A stretch of 64,000 bases of DNA from Pycnopodia helianthoides (lineage: Eukaryota; Echinodermata; Asteroidea; Forcipulatida; Asteriidae). The notes below the pieces were generated by a model. That model was not told where the DNA came from, did no database searches, and saw only the letters and a list, made by a program, of their open reading frames with translations. A program made the position numbers and the translations under genes. This document shows positions 13,567 through 54,372 of this stretch, piece by piece (the first letter of the stretch is position 1; each line of letters opens with the position of its first letter). Location of the stretch: the NCBI GenBank assembly GCA_032158295.1, contig CM063243.1, positions 13,050,931 through 13,114,930 of the forward strand, written 5' to 3'.

Positions 13567-14557
13567 GTTCAACATTATACAGGTTGTTGGTGATTAGGCC
13601 TTTTGGTGATTAAGCCTAGCAAGTGTTGGGTGAAGTTGTGTGAAGCTAAAGACTGGACTCGATGTAATGGAACATGTAGAAGGGCCTGCCTTCAGAACTT
13701 GAGAAAATTACTCTCCTTGTGCATAATTTATAAAAACAAACATCCCAGCAGCGACAAAGGTTTTCTCGCAGACTACAAAGTTCTTAAGCTTACCATCAGA
13801 GGTTGGACAGTTTCACATTACACGCTTATAACCCATTGTCCAACGGTAGATTTGAAAGGGGGGGGGGGTGTCTCGAAAGTCAGTCATTTTTGTTTACATA
13901 TATCCAAACCAACGATCAGCAAACAAAGCAACAAGTTAGAAGTTCTCTTCAGACTTCCCATGGGTTTGTAAGAACAAGATTCACCTCGGCACACAATTCC
14001 AACTAATGTTCGTATTAATATTTACATGTTCACGGCTATCACAATTTCATTCCTTCAAAATTGTTAACATCCTTCTGATTATATTAAAGCATAATCGTTA
14101 ATGACTGCGCCTGGAGTCATTTGTCAGATTTTAAATATCAGCGGTGATTTGGGGGTGTTACCTAAACTATGCAGTTGTGACATGCGAATTACGTGGTAAA
14201 TAACTGAAAGTGATTGAAAGAAAAAAAAACCTCTTTCTTGATGCTAACACTAATTTATACATTGGGCTTATTTACAGGTTTTTTTAACATGATGAAACAT
14301 ACTCTCCAAGCAGCTAGATATTTCTGATTCTGATAAACTAAACCTCTTGAATGCCTTCTTAGAAGCTGTTGTTCTACAGTTTCTGTACCAAAAGTGGGGT
14401 CATGCATTGAACAATTTTTGTTCTTGTACTAGAAGTAAAAAAATGAATTCCAGTTTGTTCATCAAGAATGTTTGCATGCCTGATGCTTCGTTCTTAAAAG
14501 GGCATGGTCACCAAGGTGTTTTCTTCTTTGTAAGGGTGAGGAAATTGTAAATTTATA

Positions 14558-14630
14558 TTGGAACGTTTCAAGGGGCACCAAGGCAATGACCAGGGGGCAT
14601 GGAGGCATCTGCTTCCAATGGCTCTGTGTT
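14558..14630 (+). repeat. Dispersed short repeat, copy 3
   Basis: Matches the repeat at 550-620: tggaacgtttcaaggggcac, then caaggcaatgaccaggggg. Confidence 0.7.
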
Positions 14631-14826
14631 TGGTTATTAAAAACGCTGTTAGTTGGTACTTTCTAAGCTCTGCATGAAGAAATTCTAAGGGCAACTCTTA
14701 TAAGATTCAAGCCCACAACCCTTCCGCATTCTATAGTAATAATAGTTTATAACTTACGGAGGCTAATCATCCTTACTCGTAGCTGAGAAGATGAATTGCA
14801 AAGAACATGGCTAAATGTTCGAGCCC

Positions 14827-15035
14827 CTGGCAAGCAAGTGCACATTTGACAGCCAGCCACATCAACCCATAAAATTACCAGAGAAAACAGCCAGAAATTG
14901 AAACTGTTTGATTTTCCGGAGGGAGGAAAAACCTAACGGGCCCTGAGAAAAACCTCATGGCACAGGAGAGAACCAATGCACAACTCTACTGCCATATATG
15001 GCCCCAATAGGGAATTGAACCAGGGCCGTGCCATT
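14827..15035 (-). mobile_element. SINE-like repeat in reverse orientation
   Basis: Read on the minus strand, the sequence starts with ccctggttcaattccc (positions 15022-15007), which resembles a pol III B box (GGTTCRANNCC). It continues with a body containing ctcctgtgccatgaggtttt and tttttcctccctccgg. I see no clear A box or tail, so this is probably a truncated tRNA-derived SINE. The family is not identified. Confidence 0.35.
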
Positions 15036-16335
15036 CTAAGAAAGCTCGATTTTACAAAGCATGCAGATGCATATAAGACAAGTTTTCATTGTTTTCGACT
15101 GTTTTCAACAATTAAGATCGATTCACTGGCTTACTCATGTTAAGGTAAATCTTGGCACTTTGAGAAATCGAGCAAGATGTCTTGACTGCTATGCAAACGT
15201 TCGCCTTTTCCAGGAACAACAAGCCTGCATGAACGCAGCTAATTTCAATTCAATAATCAAGCATTACTACAGGGGTGATTGTACTTTGGCATCAAATACA
15301 CAGTAAACTTGAATACATTTGTGTTGGCCATGATCTATCACCATATTTCAATATACACAACATGTTATATCATGAGTAGAGTTTAGTTTACTAATGCTTT
15401 TTCACCCGAGTGTCATGTGACATTTGCCCTTTCAGTAAAACTATGACTGTGAAAGAAAAAGCAAGAACCAAGAAAAAAAACCAAGAGTATTATGAAATCC
15501 CTATAGGGGGAATGAAAATGAAGATATATAAAATTGGTTTAGCAAACCCTGGTGGTAAAATATATACATAAAGCTCTACTGCTCTAGATTTGGACAATAT
15601 ACAGACGATTTCAGCATTCTCTGTGAAATAATATAGGCAGATCGTTAACATTAAAGTCCTTCAACCCACAACAGGCTTTTTCAACATTCTACACGTATTT
15701 GTGGCAAATTGACTCCACAACCATCTTACGCCTGTTGCATTATTATTGCACTGAGCAGAGCATCGATAGTACATTTACATTCAAACTGCCTAGCTCATTA
15801 ACCCTCCGACTACCTGACCATTCAATATCATCCACTGTGGTTTTGATGGACAGATAAACTATGCCAGCCTGCAATATGACAACATGTGGTGAATGCATCT
15901 ACACAGTACACAGTTCTGTGCACAGCTGTGTCACCATAATGCAGAATGGTTTAAAAAGGTTTGTGAACTCACTGGAAGTTGTTACCCAGAGCAGGAGGGT
16001 TGACAGTTGATAGACAACAAATGAAAGCAAACAAGTCCTACGATTAAGAATGAATTCCTATGCATAAATGTGAGCTCTGCAGCATGAGGACATTGATAAC
16101 AATGATTCCTTCTCTTTTTAACGATCTCATGATCGATGACCTTGTATTTCATACAAAGAGTCTCTAGCAAAACAAAGCCTTGTTATGCTTACGGTTCACA
16201 CTTCTACCTATATGCACTTGAGAGGGCTAATGACCTTGCATATCACAAAAACAAAAATCCTCATGTACACTGAAATATCTGTATATTGTAGACGTCCATC
16301 ACTAGCTGCCAGGAATACTTGCATCTCATGAATAC

Positions 16336-22574
<6,239 letters not shown>

Positions 22575-23278
22575 TTTTCGTGCTTCAGGAAGGCAACACG
22601 ACGACGTCGATTAACTGAACTGCGTACGCCCGTCAATTTTCTAAAATGGCGCAATGATATTGCATGTAAATAAAAAAAACTAAAATTAAACAATTAAAAT
22701 AAATTTGAAATAACACCATCCCGACAATAAATGTTGGCATACATCTGGGCTTGTTGTGATAATTTTAATTGTATGTGTTGATAGTAATTGAATAAAACAC
22801 AATTGTTTAAAATTCACATTCGGGACAAGGACGTAGACGACCTTTTCTTTTCTATTTATAGCATTATGCATGACGTAAACGATGTGGATGACGCATCGCT
22901 GGGGGTATCCTCAATATGAATAAGTAATTATGTTTACAAGGCCAGCTGATCGGTCTATGCTCTGGTTGGTTCCAACGTGGAGTGATTGACGCGTTGGTCA
23001 GCAAAAGTACCGGTTGTGTAGTCCCGGTAACTTTACACTGATTAGTTGTTGACAAAATTGAAGGCTGGATTCGTCCACGTTTCGAAAAACACACCACGAG
23101 TGAATGGTATAAAAGTCAGTTAATCTTACCAGAGCATCATAGTTTGACTTCCTGAGCTCGCAATAAACACAGTCCAACATCCCATTCTGCACACTTGGTT
23201 AAGATAACTGATTCGGATAAAAAAGGAATTTTATATTATTTTCAAAAGAAAGTGATTCCAGAGAGACGATAAATAAAG
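22575..23278. promoter_or_regulatory. Divergent promoter region between Rab4 and Arf-A
   Basis: The start codons of Rab4 (minus strand) and Arf-A (plus strand) are 704 bases apart, pointing away from each other. On the Arf-A side there is a TATA box, TATAAAAG at 23108-23115, with the start codon about 165 bases further on. On the Rab4 side, aaaatggcgc near 22643 resembles the AAnATGGCGGC motif of TATA-less promoters (YY1). In the middle, TGACGTAA at 22871-22878 resembles a CRE/ATF site, with tgacgcatc close by. The sites are read by eye only. Confidence 0.55.
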
Positions 23279-25099
23279 ATGGGATCATGGTTATCAACGG
23301 TGACGAGTGCTCTCAGCGAGCTGGTGGGATCTGGCGGACCACCCAGCCGTATACTTATGCTAGGACTTGATGCTGCAGGTAAACGATTCAAATAATTTAT
23401 AGTCAATACTGTACTAATGCAGTTGTATGATTCAATCATTTAATCAATATATCAGAACGATAATTAGTTTTCGAAAGGAAGGACATTAATTTTGTTATGC
23501 CGTCCGACGTCAGAAAATGAAAGGATAAAATTTTATTCCAAATTCGGCAGGAACACAATGAAGTGATAGCAGAAGTATTATAGAAACGATGAGATTCCTG
23601 TACTGTACAAAAGTTTCACTTGATTATTTCCCCATTGTTTTGTGATCTTCAGGGAAAACCACCATTCTGTACAAGCTGAAACTGAACGAGGTAGTGAGTA
23701 GCATTCCGACGATAGGTTTCAACGTGGAGACGGTATCTCCGATGCCAGGCCTTACCTTCACAGTGTGGGATGTAGGCGGGCAGCAGAAACTACGACAGCT
23801 GTGGAGACACTATTATCAAGGCACCCAGGGTAAGGAAGACTGCTCTTATGACTTTATGAACTCATAGGTCTATCATCATTTTAAGCATGATCATGAAGCC
23901 AGCTAGCGCAGACCATGGGTTGTTTTTTATTCTGTTTTTTCACATTGGCGGTGTGGAGTTCTGTGGGTTACATTAACGCAAACTGTAACCACCCAAAACA
24001 TTTGTTTTAAACCCAGTGTCTTTTGCAGTGATTTGAGAGTTACCCCCCCCCCCATAGAGGGACATTAAAATGAGTGGAATGTTTCGTAATTTTCAAATTG
24101 GACATCAAACAATTTACAGGGTGAACAAAACCCCGAAAAAAACACAACAAAACAATATATGCAGGCTTGCTGAATACTTCATTCCTTTTATAGAAAATAA
24201 GGAGAGAGGTTATTCGTCTCTTGACACGACGTTTCCAGTCCCTTAAAGTTTACAGATATTTCGGCGAATAGCTTTGCATTATGTTTCCCTTTTCTTTATC
24301 CCCAGGTTTGATCTATGTAGTTGACAGTAGTGATAAGGCACGGCTATACGAATCGAGAGACGAGCTCTTCGGTATCCTAAAGAGCCCTGACATAACATCC
24401 ACAGTACCCGTAGTCGTCCTCGCCAACAAGCAAGACTTACCCGGTAATTGCACTCATTAATTTATCCACCCCCTAAATAGTTGGTTCAAAACCGGAGTAA
24501 TAATGCCCTCTAGATAGATCAGTTTCAAATCATAGACTTGACACATATAAGTTTGACTTTTTAAATGGATAAACAATTTGTTAGTTTGTTACTTTGAGGG
24601 AACGAATTTAAAAAGAAGATGAAGGCTACAATTTGGGACAGACACTTTTTCTTTAAAGAATCACCTTTTGACATGTAATAACAAACACGAATTTCTTGTG
24701 GAACCTTTCTCATCACGAGTGCCCTATTCAAGACGCACATGCTAGTTGAATTATGTACCCTTCAAATACCACATACTTCAAGATCTTCAAATTTCATAAG
24801 GTTCAGGGCATTCGAAGCGATGGTGTACATTTTGTACACTGTTAAAAAACATTACAACAATCTTCATAAACTTTGCTGTCCTACAATAAGTGTATTTAAT
24901 ATGTTTTTTTTTTTAAACCATCAATTATATAGGTTCCTTTGGACCGTCTGACATCGCACAAGCTTTAAATCTTCATCATCTAGCTGAACATCCCTGGCAT
25001 ATCCAAGCAACGTGCGCTCCAAACGGAGAGGGCATCTACGAAGCGGTTAACGTCTTAGGGAAGATGGTACGAGAGTACAAGAAGCTGGGATCACGGTGA
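23279..25099 (+). CDS. Arf-family small GTPase, paralogue A (193 aa)
   Basis: Arf proteins cycle between GDP and GTP and act on membranes, recruiting coats and lipid enzymes. Exons: 23279-23378, 23653-23829, 24306-24443, 24933-25099; all introns GT-AG and phase 1. Gly2 with Ser6 fits N-myristoylation, and residues 3-16 can form the amphipathic membrane helix. P-loop GLDAAGKT (29-36), switch [11 protein letters not shown] with Thr53, DVGGQ (73-77), NKQD (133-136), and TCA (165-167) as the G5 motif are all intact, so it should bind and hydrolyse GTP. It differs from classical Arf1: GGQQK replaces GGQDK, the segment after NVETV is SPMPGLTF, and the tail ends in KKLGSR. It is too diverged to call Arf1, Arf4 or Arf6. 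First of three tandem paralogues, divergent from Rab4. Confidence 0.93.
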
Positions 25100-25601
25100 T
25101 GAGGAAGTTTCGAACAGTACGAATTCATACTATTGCGTTTCTTCGAATGGTTGGGCCACCAGAAACAGGGACGTGTGAAATAACCAATGAATAATGTTAT
25201 GGAATGGCGTCTTATAACAAATCTCATGGCGGACATGGACGTTTTTCGAATAACCGTATAGTTACAGACTTTTGTTTCATGCGTGTGAAAGACATCTTTC
25301 CAGTCGAACTACGAAGAGTGCCTTCAGCAAATTTCACCCAATGCATATTCTGTTGTGCGGGGGGGGGGGGGGCTTTGAACCAACGGAGTATTATGCACTC
25401 ATAATTTAAAGGTATTTTTATGCAAATTTTATATTTTAAAAACATTTTTGAATTCATTCCTTTTTCACTTGTAACTCAGACGAGCAGACTGTGTACATTG
25501 CTTTTTTTCATCTAAAGGGCAAACGAAACTATTTCAAAATATGTGATTGAAATTATAATTGATTGTGATTTATATTTAAATTATGTACATTTTTTACATT
25601 A

Positions 25602-25663
25602 AATAAAATGTAGGCTCTGCAGCCTAAAAGTTTTTGTCAATATTAATCATAATTGGAAATAAA
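25602..25663 (+). terminator. Candidate poly(A) signals for Arf-A
   Basis: AATAAA at 25602-25607 and again at 25658-25663, about 500-560 bases after the Arf-A stop codon. Between the stop and these sites the 3' UTR contains a run of about 13 G at 25360. Confidence 0.5.
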
Positions 25664-26504
25664 GATTATGGAGTGTACATAAAAACGATAAACGAAAGGG
25701 ATTGTACATGTATGATTGTATGAACTGTACAAATAGTATTCAAATCCTCTACCTTAAAAAAACCCATACCTTTGAGATGTATTTCCTACGACTATCGAAT
25801 CTTTATGAAATAAATGTAAATTGTTTGACTTAGCCTAAATGTCATTATGACTTATAACACATTTTAATTTTTTAAGAGTGCGTGATCCCTAAAACATTCA
25901 AAGTGATGATTATTGTATATAATGTTACGGGAGAAAAAGATTTGTTTACAGACTTTGTTGAGAATATTTTACTCTTTAGGCCTATGCCTATCGGAAAGTT
26001 ATAAAAAGTAAGGTTTAATTTAGACCAGTTTTGTATTGCAATTTTGTGCATAAATTAGCTGAGTTGTGGTGTCAATATAATAAATGTATATGTGTTTTAA
26101 TCTAATGAAGAAACAGTCATTGTACCTTGGAAATTATTTTACGTTGTTTTTCAGTTGAGTTATGGATTCATTAGACACAATGATAGCTTAAATGATATGT
26201 GGCAGAGGGTTCCCCCTTCCACCCCCTCCCAAGTTCCCACACTTTAACACACTCTTTTCCTCTTGTACAGAAGTACCAACCCCCTCAAATCCACTAAAGA
26301 ATCCCTGAGATTCCCATAAAACAATGAAGACAAAAAGCGAAGGGGGGAGGGGAGGGGGTAGGCCGTGCCACATATCGAACACCAAATGAACAGGTGTCCG
26401 TCCCTTCATGTATATATAACGTATTGTTAAACAAAATTAAATTGCATCGATCATGAAACAAAAAATCAAAAAGTGACACAAAGATTGTTGGTATTGCCTA
26501 CACA

Positions 26505-26730
26505 ACACTCTAAAAACTCCCGTGTCAGAACTGACCCGAATTCCGGGTTCCAGGGGCCTGACCTATTTCTGGGTGTGGCAGGCCCGGAAAAGTGGTCACA
26601 AAACTTAGATTCTGCGTCAGTTTGACCAATTTCTGGGTCATTTTGACACCGATTTCGGGTAATCTTTAAAACGGGTCGAGCCCACGGAATCTATAGAATC
26701 CGGGTCAATTCTGAGCAGGGAGTTTAGTGT
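26505..26730. mobile_element. MITE with acactctaaaaactccc ends
   Basis: The left end is acactctaaaaactccc and the right end is its approximate inverse, gggagtttagtgt. The interior is built from repeats of a motif like gacccg/ttctgggtca in both directions, so the 226 bases could fold on themselves. It has no coding capacity. Confidence 0.75.
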
Positions 26731-27541
26731 AAACCTTTCATGTACAACGTCACAACTACGTGAGTTTGGCAAAATTTGGTTGGCAACAAAAACGGGAAGC
26801 CTTCACTGCAAAAATCCCCCAATAATTTATTAATAATAAAAAAATACTATAAAATTATATCCCTGAGAATGATTTGTGCTACCCAAAACAAAAACTACAC
26901 GCATTTTTTTAAAATTTAAAATCAGTTTTAATGTATAAATGAAAAATGTGTGCCAACGCAGTTACGCTTGTACAAAATGGTGGTCAAAGTAAGGAGCAAC
27001 CATCTTGTTTTTGCCTCGTTCAAAACAGTGCAACCAAACTGAGGCTGGAATGAAAAACAGTCTGATATGAGAATCAGTATCCATTTGTTGCTATTGCACA
27101 CAGGGAACACGACTAAGACCAAGATGGAGCCAGCTCATGCATGAGGTGGTTTGAAAAGAATTATCCTAAAAAATACTCCTATACATCTATTTAAGAAATT
27201 TTCAAACAAAACATTTGATCATTAACAACTATGTATATTTTTTAGCCTCCCGGTGATTTCTTCTTGGCATGATGTGGAACCACCATGATTCATTGACAAA
27301 ACCAGGATTCAAAAAAATAAATTTGCACAATTATAACCACCTTCAGAGGACCTTGCCCAATCGGGGCCAATGTTTTGACCCACCAGTTGCCAAGTACATT
27401 TTAAGCAGGTTAGCTGATTGGTTCTTCTTCAGTCGCGTTATGAATAAATTACAAAGTGTATACTCCTCAAGTTCCACGTGTACTGAACCACATCATCTGT
27501 CAAAGACGTAAACAAGGGGAACGTGTACAATTATTTTTGCA

Positions 27542-27548
27542 TATAAAG
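27542..27548 (+). promoter_or_regulatory. TATA-like box of Arf-B
   Basis: TATAAAG, within gcatataaagatac, lies 126 bases upstream of the Arf-B start codon. A start site near 27570 would fit the usual 25-30 base spacing. Confidence 0.45.
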
Positions 27549-27667
27549 ATACACCAACAACATATCAGCTCATTTTGACAGTAACCGCTCGTGGTGTTGG
27601 ACACCTGTTGACATTTTGAGGAATATTTTATCCAGGAATTTCAGACCCTACTTTGACTTTTACAAAA

Positions 27668-29692
<2,025 letters not shown>

Positions 29693-29867
29693 TAAGTCCC
29701 ACATCCACAACTAACTTGAATCTAGGATACAATAGTAATGTTATTTTTGGCTGAAAGAAGAGCTAGACAATCAGTTTTCTCCTGTGGAGAGATATTACAG
29801 GGACAAAACATACACATCTTCATATACCAAGACATTCCTTTCGATTTAAAAAAGGTTTTAAAACTAA

Positions 29868-29873
29868 AATAAA
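29868..29873 (+). terminator. Candidate poly(A) signal for Arf-B
   Basis: AATAAA 176 bases after the Arf-B stop codon. Confidence 0.5.
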
Positions 29874-30579
29874 CAATGGTTATTCTTTACTCAATACTAA
29901 TCATGTTTCCGTTCAGAGTCCTCAAAAGCACACTGTTCTAATTAAAACTAATAACTTTACAGTTATATAGTTTGCTTGTGTTTTTGTGAGAGTTTGTAAA
30001 AAATTAGTAATTTATCCCCGCTGGGTCTCGAAAGACAAGTGGAATTCACAATGACAACACGTAGCTAGACACTGATGGTGAATGACACAAGGTGCATCTA
30101 GTAAATCTGTTGGAATCAGTTCAACTGTTGTAACATAACTGAAACACTCCGGGCCACACGGGTATTTCAAATGTATTTATTGGACAAAAATAATACGTAC
30201 AACATCCACATGAGTTTTTTATACTATAATTATGTATAATGCGATTAATGTATTATTTTTTACTTTTTAAAAACTTTCCTGTTTATTTTAGTAGAATATT
30301 AAATTGTAAAAAAAGAAGGTAATATTAATTCAAATTAGCTTTGTCTAATGGTCCATAGTGTGACATTAGTCATTATTTTCACAGAATCTTTTAAAACACT
30401 ATTTATGACATTCATGGATTCACCAGAGGTTCTGTATCTCGAACGAGGCAATAAAATAAAAATGTAAACAAATGACCAAGCGTTTCAAAGTACTGCTCAT
30501 TCGGAATAGAGTCGGGCAGTGGAAAAGGATGGGGTTGGTGGGACCAAACAACATCGGTGACTGTTGGAAACAAATTAAG

Positions 30580-30684
30580 GTGGTGACTGATACTATGGGA
30601 GTGGTGATCGATACTATAGGAGTGGTGATCGATACTATAGGAGTGGTGATCGATACTATAGGAGTGGTGATCGATACTTTAGGA
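30580..30684 (+). repeat. 21-bp tandem repeat, five units
   Basis: The unit is gtggtgatcgatactatagg plus a. Units start at 30580, 30601, 30622, 30643 and 30664; the three middle ones are identical and the outer two have one to three changes. Because 21 is a multiple of three, the array is open in several frames and yields short repetitive peptides on both strands. No evidence that it is translated. Confidence 0.95.
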
Positions 30685-32813
30685 GTGGGGATGGTGGCGA
30701 ATGGCCACAACGGTGACTACGAAGATAATGGTGTATGATGACAGTGGCGGAAATGATGTCACTATTCAGGGGATATTACGGTGACTATGACAATGGCGGT
30801 TACGACGATGACCGTGAGTGTAACATTCTCAAGTTCACTTTGTATCAAAGGCATGAAGTGAGAGTTCAAGGGCTTTACACAGGATGAGTTATTCCTTCAA
30901 TTCATCATTAATCGAGGTACCACTTACGGATTGATCTCCATGTTTTGGCACACAATATCGCATTTATTTTTCTTCATTATGGTAATTTCACAAAGTGGGG
31001 AAAACTTCTGACCATCAAAGAGGCGAACGTATACGACGTAGTAATGGCCATAACCTGTACTGTTATTGAAGGTTGAGACATGATAATGTTATTACAACAA
31101 AATGGAACAGTAAGCCGAAATTCAAGAGAGAATGTTACTGACAAGTAAATATATCAAAATGTGAGATGGAGGCGCGAGACTCACTTTCGAACAGTTTTAA
31201 CATCTTTCCCAGAGAGAAAAATCGTGATTAATACAAAAATGAAGCCCTCACCGTGTGTCGGTTACTTGGTTTGAAGTGAAATAGCTGTAGGCCTACCGTA
31301 TAGACTACCATGATTTAGTACCGCAGCGCCCAATTGCCAATGCCTAATGACTCAGTTTTCAATAGAATGACCCAAATATAAAAATGAGGCCAAGTGGGGA
31401 TGCTCATCGCGGATCTACTCTGTTGTTATTTTGGTGTTTTTACAGGCCAGATTTATTCATTCATGTACTTCCTGTATTACGTCATCACTTTTCGCTTTGA
31501 GGTATTAGTGGAACATGATTGTTAAACCACAACAACGTTGAATCATAGCTAAATGTGTTCAAGCCATGATGAGGCCACACAAACTTAAATACAAAGTGAC
31601 GGTAATTTTGGGACGTGCGTGACTGCTTATACAGACCGTGTAACCTTTGTTTACAAATAGAGTGACCTTGTACATTCCTGCCATATGAACAATTTCACAA
31701 TTTGTGTCATAATTTCCACATCAATTCAAGAGTCTGTTATAAAAATAACAGCTGGACAAGTTTTAAGATGAGCCCCCTTTCTTCATATCAGAAGTTGATA
31801 AAAATCAGACAATGCCATCTACATAAAATGCAAGACTTTATGCTTTCTTCCATATAATTGGGCTGTGTCTTTTTTGTAAACATGTGATGTCACAGGTAAC
31901 ATGGTCTAGTAGTATAATGCTTTCCTAAAGGTTACCTATATAGGATTGACTAACTAACAATCATTTAAGATATAGCTCATACGTCACAAGGGTCTTTAAT
32001 TTCTTTTAAAAATTGCTTCAACTTAAATAATTGCTGGCCTGACATTTTGAAATAACAGCGAAAGTATTTCAGAGTATTGTAATTTTGTTCTTCTTCAGTA
32101 AGTACAAATCCTGTACTAAACATGTATTGGCCATGTGAGATCTGCTTTCCTCATGGCCAAAAATGTCCAGTGTGGTTAGGACTATAGGAGCGTCAACCAA
32201 GAGTCGAGCATGACGCATCACACAAGTTGAACTTTGTTTTCAGTTACATAAAACGTATAGATGATGTTGCCAATTGTAAACCTTGTTGGACCTATTTCTT
32301 AAAAGATACCAGCGCTCCTTTTTGAGTAACCTGTGTACGTGGCAATTTGATTGATCACGGTACGCAAGTACTATCATAATGACAACATCTTTAAGCGTGA
32401 AGGGGCGTTCGCACGAACTACACGGGTTAAATTGAAATGAGTTCAAAATTAAATCGAGATAATTCATAGGGGCATATATTATGCTCATTCATACTGGATG
32501 ATTGACCCATCGTGGCGGGATAATCTCGTGTACGGTGCTGTCGGTACACGGGAAATCTAGGGGTATACCTGGAAGTGGCAATAACACCTCGCCCTCATCG
32601 CACACCTTCTTCCGTATCACAACAAACCAGCTATTTTAACACTTATGTTGGCTATAAAATGAGAGGAACGAAGCTGATCTGTGTTCAGCGACTCAGGATC
32701 ATCACAGCCCCATGCGAATTTGCAGGTGAATGCATTGAGCGCAACGCGGAAGTTCGTGTACACACTACTCGCCCGTATTAAACGGCCGCCCCATCTGATT
32801 GCACACACGGGGC

Positions 32814-32820
32814 TATATAG
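32814..32820 (+). promoter_or_regulatory. TATA-like box of Arf-C
   Basis: TATATAG in ggggctatatagtacc, 334 bases upstream of the Arf-C start codon. The region just before it is locally GC-rich (aacggccgccccat), fitting a promoter. Confidence 0.4.
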
Positions 32821-33153
32821 TACCAGCTGGAACACGACAACACTGTGACTTCATATTTTCTTTCTAAACGGATAATATTTCTCGTCCATACATTGTGAAC
32901 AGAACTCCTGAATTAGTTGCCTTTGAAACAATACTTGTGTATTAAGGCTGCCTGAACGAATTAGTGACAGCGTGTTTGGACAACTACCCTGGAACATCAT
33001 AACACCAGAATGGGAAGATACCGTATTTTGGCGATCTGCTGATTTTCCCGCATAAGATAAGGAAGTGGACTACAGAAACATCTACAGCCGGGGCAAAGCT
33101 GCAAAGGGGATTTTGGTTCGTTCATTTCTTTCACGTACAACTTCAAATCAAAC

Positions 33154-52781
<19,628 letters not shown>

Positions 52782-54180
52782 CCGCACTATTTGTTTTGAA
52801 ACTCCTTTTTTGGCGCTAAAAAAACACTTATTCTACGTCGACCAAAAGCAAAAAGTGCTCTTGTTTGTTGGTGCTATATGCTGATTTCTGTAGGAGCAGC
52901 CCCGCAGTCGTGTTTGTGTGGACGAATCAGCATTAAGATTATGAATGCAGTAGCCAATCAACTACCAGCATTGAATGCTGTATAGCCTGAAAGCGGTACT
53001 TGGATGAATAATGACTGTAAGATGAAACGATGGAATAGTCACTGATTTATATGGACTGATTTATATTGACTAATTTATATTGACTGGTAGGCTGTATTCA
53101 AACGCCTGTACCACAATGTGACGTCAGATTTTTTCAAAACCAGTGGCTGCATGTTACCATAAAGCAACTTCAAATAAAACATGTAAATAAAAATGGACAC
53201 CGACAAAGGAACGTTTGTTAATTTGTGATGGATGTCAACAAAAAAAACCTGGACTGAAATTTTGCCTTTCCCAATATTTTTAAGGGATTGTTTGCATTCG
53301 GCTTATAATGAAAATGTAAGATAATTATTATAACCTGTAGGTGTCTACAGGATTTACTATTAGCCAAATTGTTCCTCTTTATTATTTATAGAAACATGGT
53401 TTAAAAGTTTGTTGTTATGTGCTCCGATGTTTTATGAAAATAGTCAGTTTAAAGTTTTGCAAATTGTTATTGGATTAATTGCCCTATTACGCAGTAATTG
53501 TGGAGATATCAGATGGGAATATTTTTGAAATTCTCAAGATCTTTGGAAGCTTTCAGTTACTATTCTATAATTATTGATATACGATTATGCAGTTTGTTTT
53601 GTATGTAAAAAAGATTCGGTTTTTATAAGTAAACTATGTGCTCCTCAGTATATCTGCCTTTAAAATACTTCCAGGCCATATAGTTTAAATCTTGTTGGGC
53701 AAGGCCATTTCCCCGAGGAAAAAGTGTGATTTTTTTGGGGAACCAGAGTGTTTATATAATTATGACTGTTTTTTGTGAAGGGCGGCCAGGCCAATACAAG
53801 GGCAGCAACAGCGGCAATGGCCCGCGCGTGCGGAATCAGAATACAACTCGGTTTCAATCCGTACTTAGTGATGTACTTTCCCTGCGAAATACCTATAAAT
53901 AAACTTTCTCTCGTGGCATGTAGAGATTCTTCAAAATCTGCATGTTTGTGATCATCCTGATCATTTTGATTAAATGACTCTGAGAATTATATATCGGTTT
54001 CAGAAGAAGGAAACAAAAATCCCAAACAATGTTATGATAAAACTGAAAGTGTATACAGATACTCTGTATAAGAGATCACTCGATAATAGTCTGTACAATG
54101 TTTTTTTTGAACAAGTTCTTTTTTTAAGTGTTGAATTAAGTATTACTTTCTTTTTCTTAAAAAAATTCAAACTGTGAAAC

Positions 54181-54372
54181 TGAGCCCAATTTCATAGAGC
54201 TGTTCAAGCAGAAAATATTGCTTAATCATGTTCAGCTATAAGCCAATATAAGCAGGATACTAGTCTCGGTACCATGTGAATAGGTATTTCGGCTAGTAAT
54301 CTGACAAGTATAAGTTTGTTGTGCCTAGCTACTTTTTCATTTTTAAGTGTAGCCCTATGAAATTGGACCCTG
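54181..54372. mobile_element. Element with gagcccaatttcat ends
   Basis: Left end tgagcccaatttcatagagc, right end gccctatgaaattggaccc. The middle has agcaggatactagtctcggt, comparable to agcaggacaccagttaca in the element at 7531-7718. Confidence 0.7.

Larger units (their letters stand above)
8693..16335. other. Region between convergent CCSAP and Rab4 (3' UTRs and repeats)
   Basis: No coding exon is recognised between the CCSAP stop at 8692 and the Rab4 stop at 16336. The right part is probably Rab4 3' UTR on the minus strand, but I cannot fix its end. A minus-strand open frame of 144 codons at 10226-10660 resembles no known protein and is AT-driven. The region also contains mobile elements at 9914-10229 and 13083-13566, a dispersed repeat at 14558-14630, and a SINE-like sequence at about 14827-15035. 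Confidence 0.5.
25664..27667. other. Intergenic region between Arf-A and Arf-B
   Basis: No coding exon seen. It holds a mobile element at 26505-26730 and, near the right end, the Arf-B promoter with a TATA-like box at 27542-27548. The rest is AT-rich with nothing recognisable. Confidence 0.6.
29874..33153. other. Intergenic region between Arf-B and Arf-C
   Basis: No coding exon seen. A 21-bp tandem repeat sits at 30580-30684. The right end holds the probable Arf-C promoter (TATATAG at 32814-32820; another TATAAAAT at about 32654). The rest shows no recognisable feature. Confidence 0.6.

Noticed and set aside
23120..23192. Minus-strand candidate for the first Rab4 exon (reads ...SNYDAL before a GT)
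   Set aside because: Its donor is in the wrong phase for the next exon; the exon at 22574-22559 (MSESY plus one base) has the right phase and sequence.
30580..30684. CRISPR array
   Set aside because: Head-to-tail units without spacers in a eukaryotic genome.
30420..30738. Repetitive proteins on both strands over the 21-bp array
   Set aside because: The frames exist only because the repeat length is a multiple of three; no splice, promoter or homology support.
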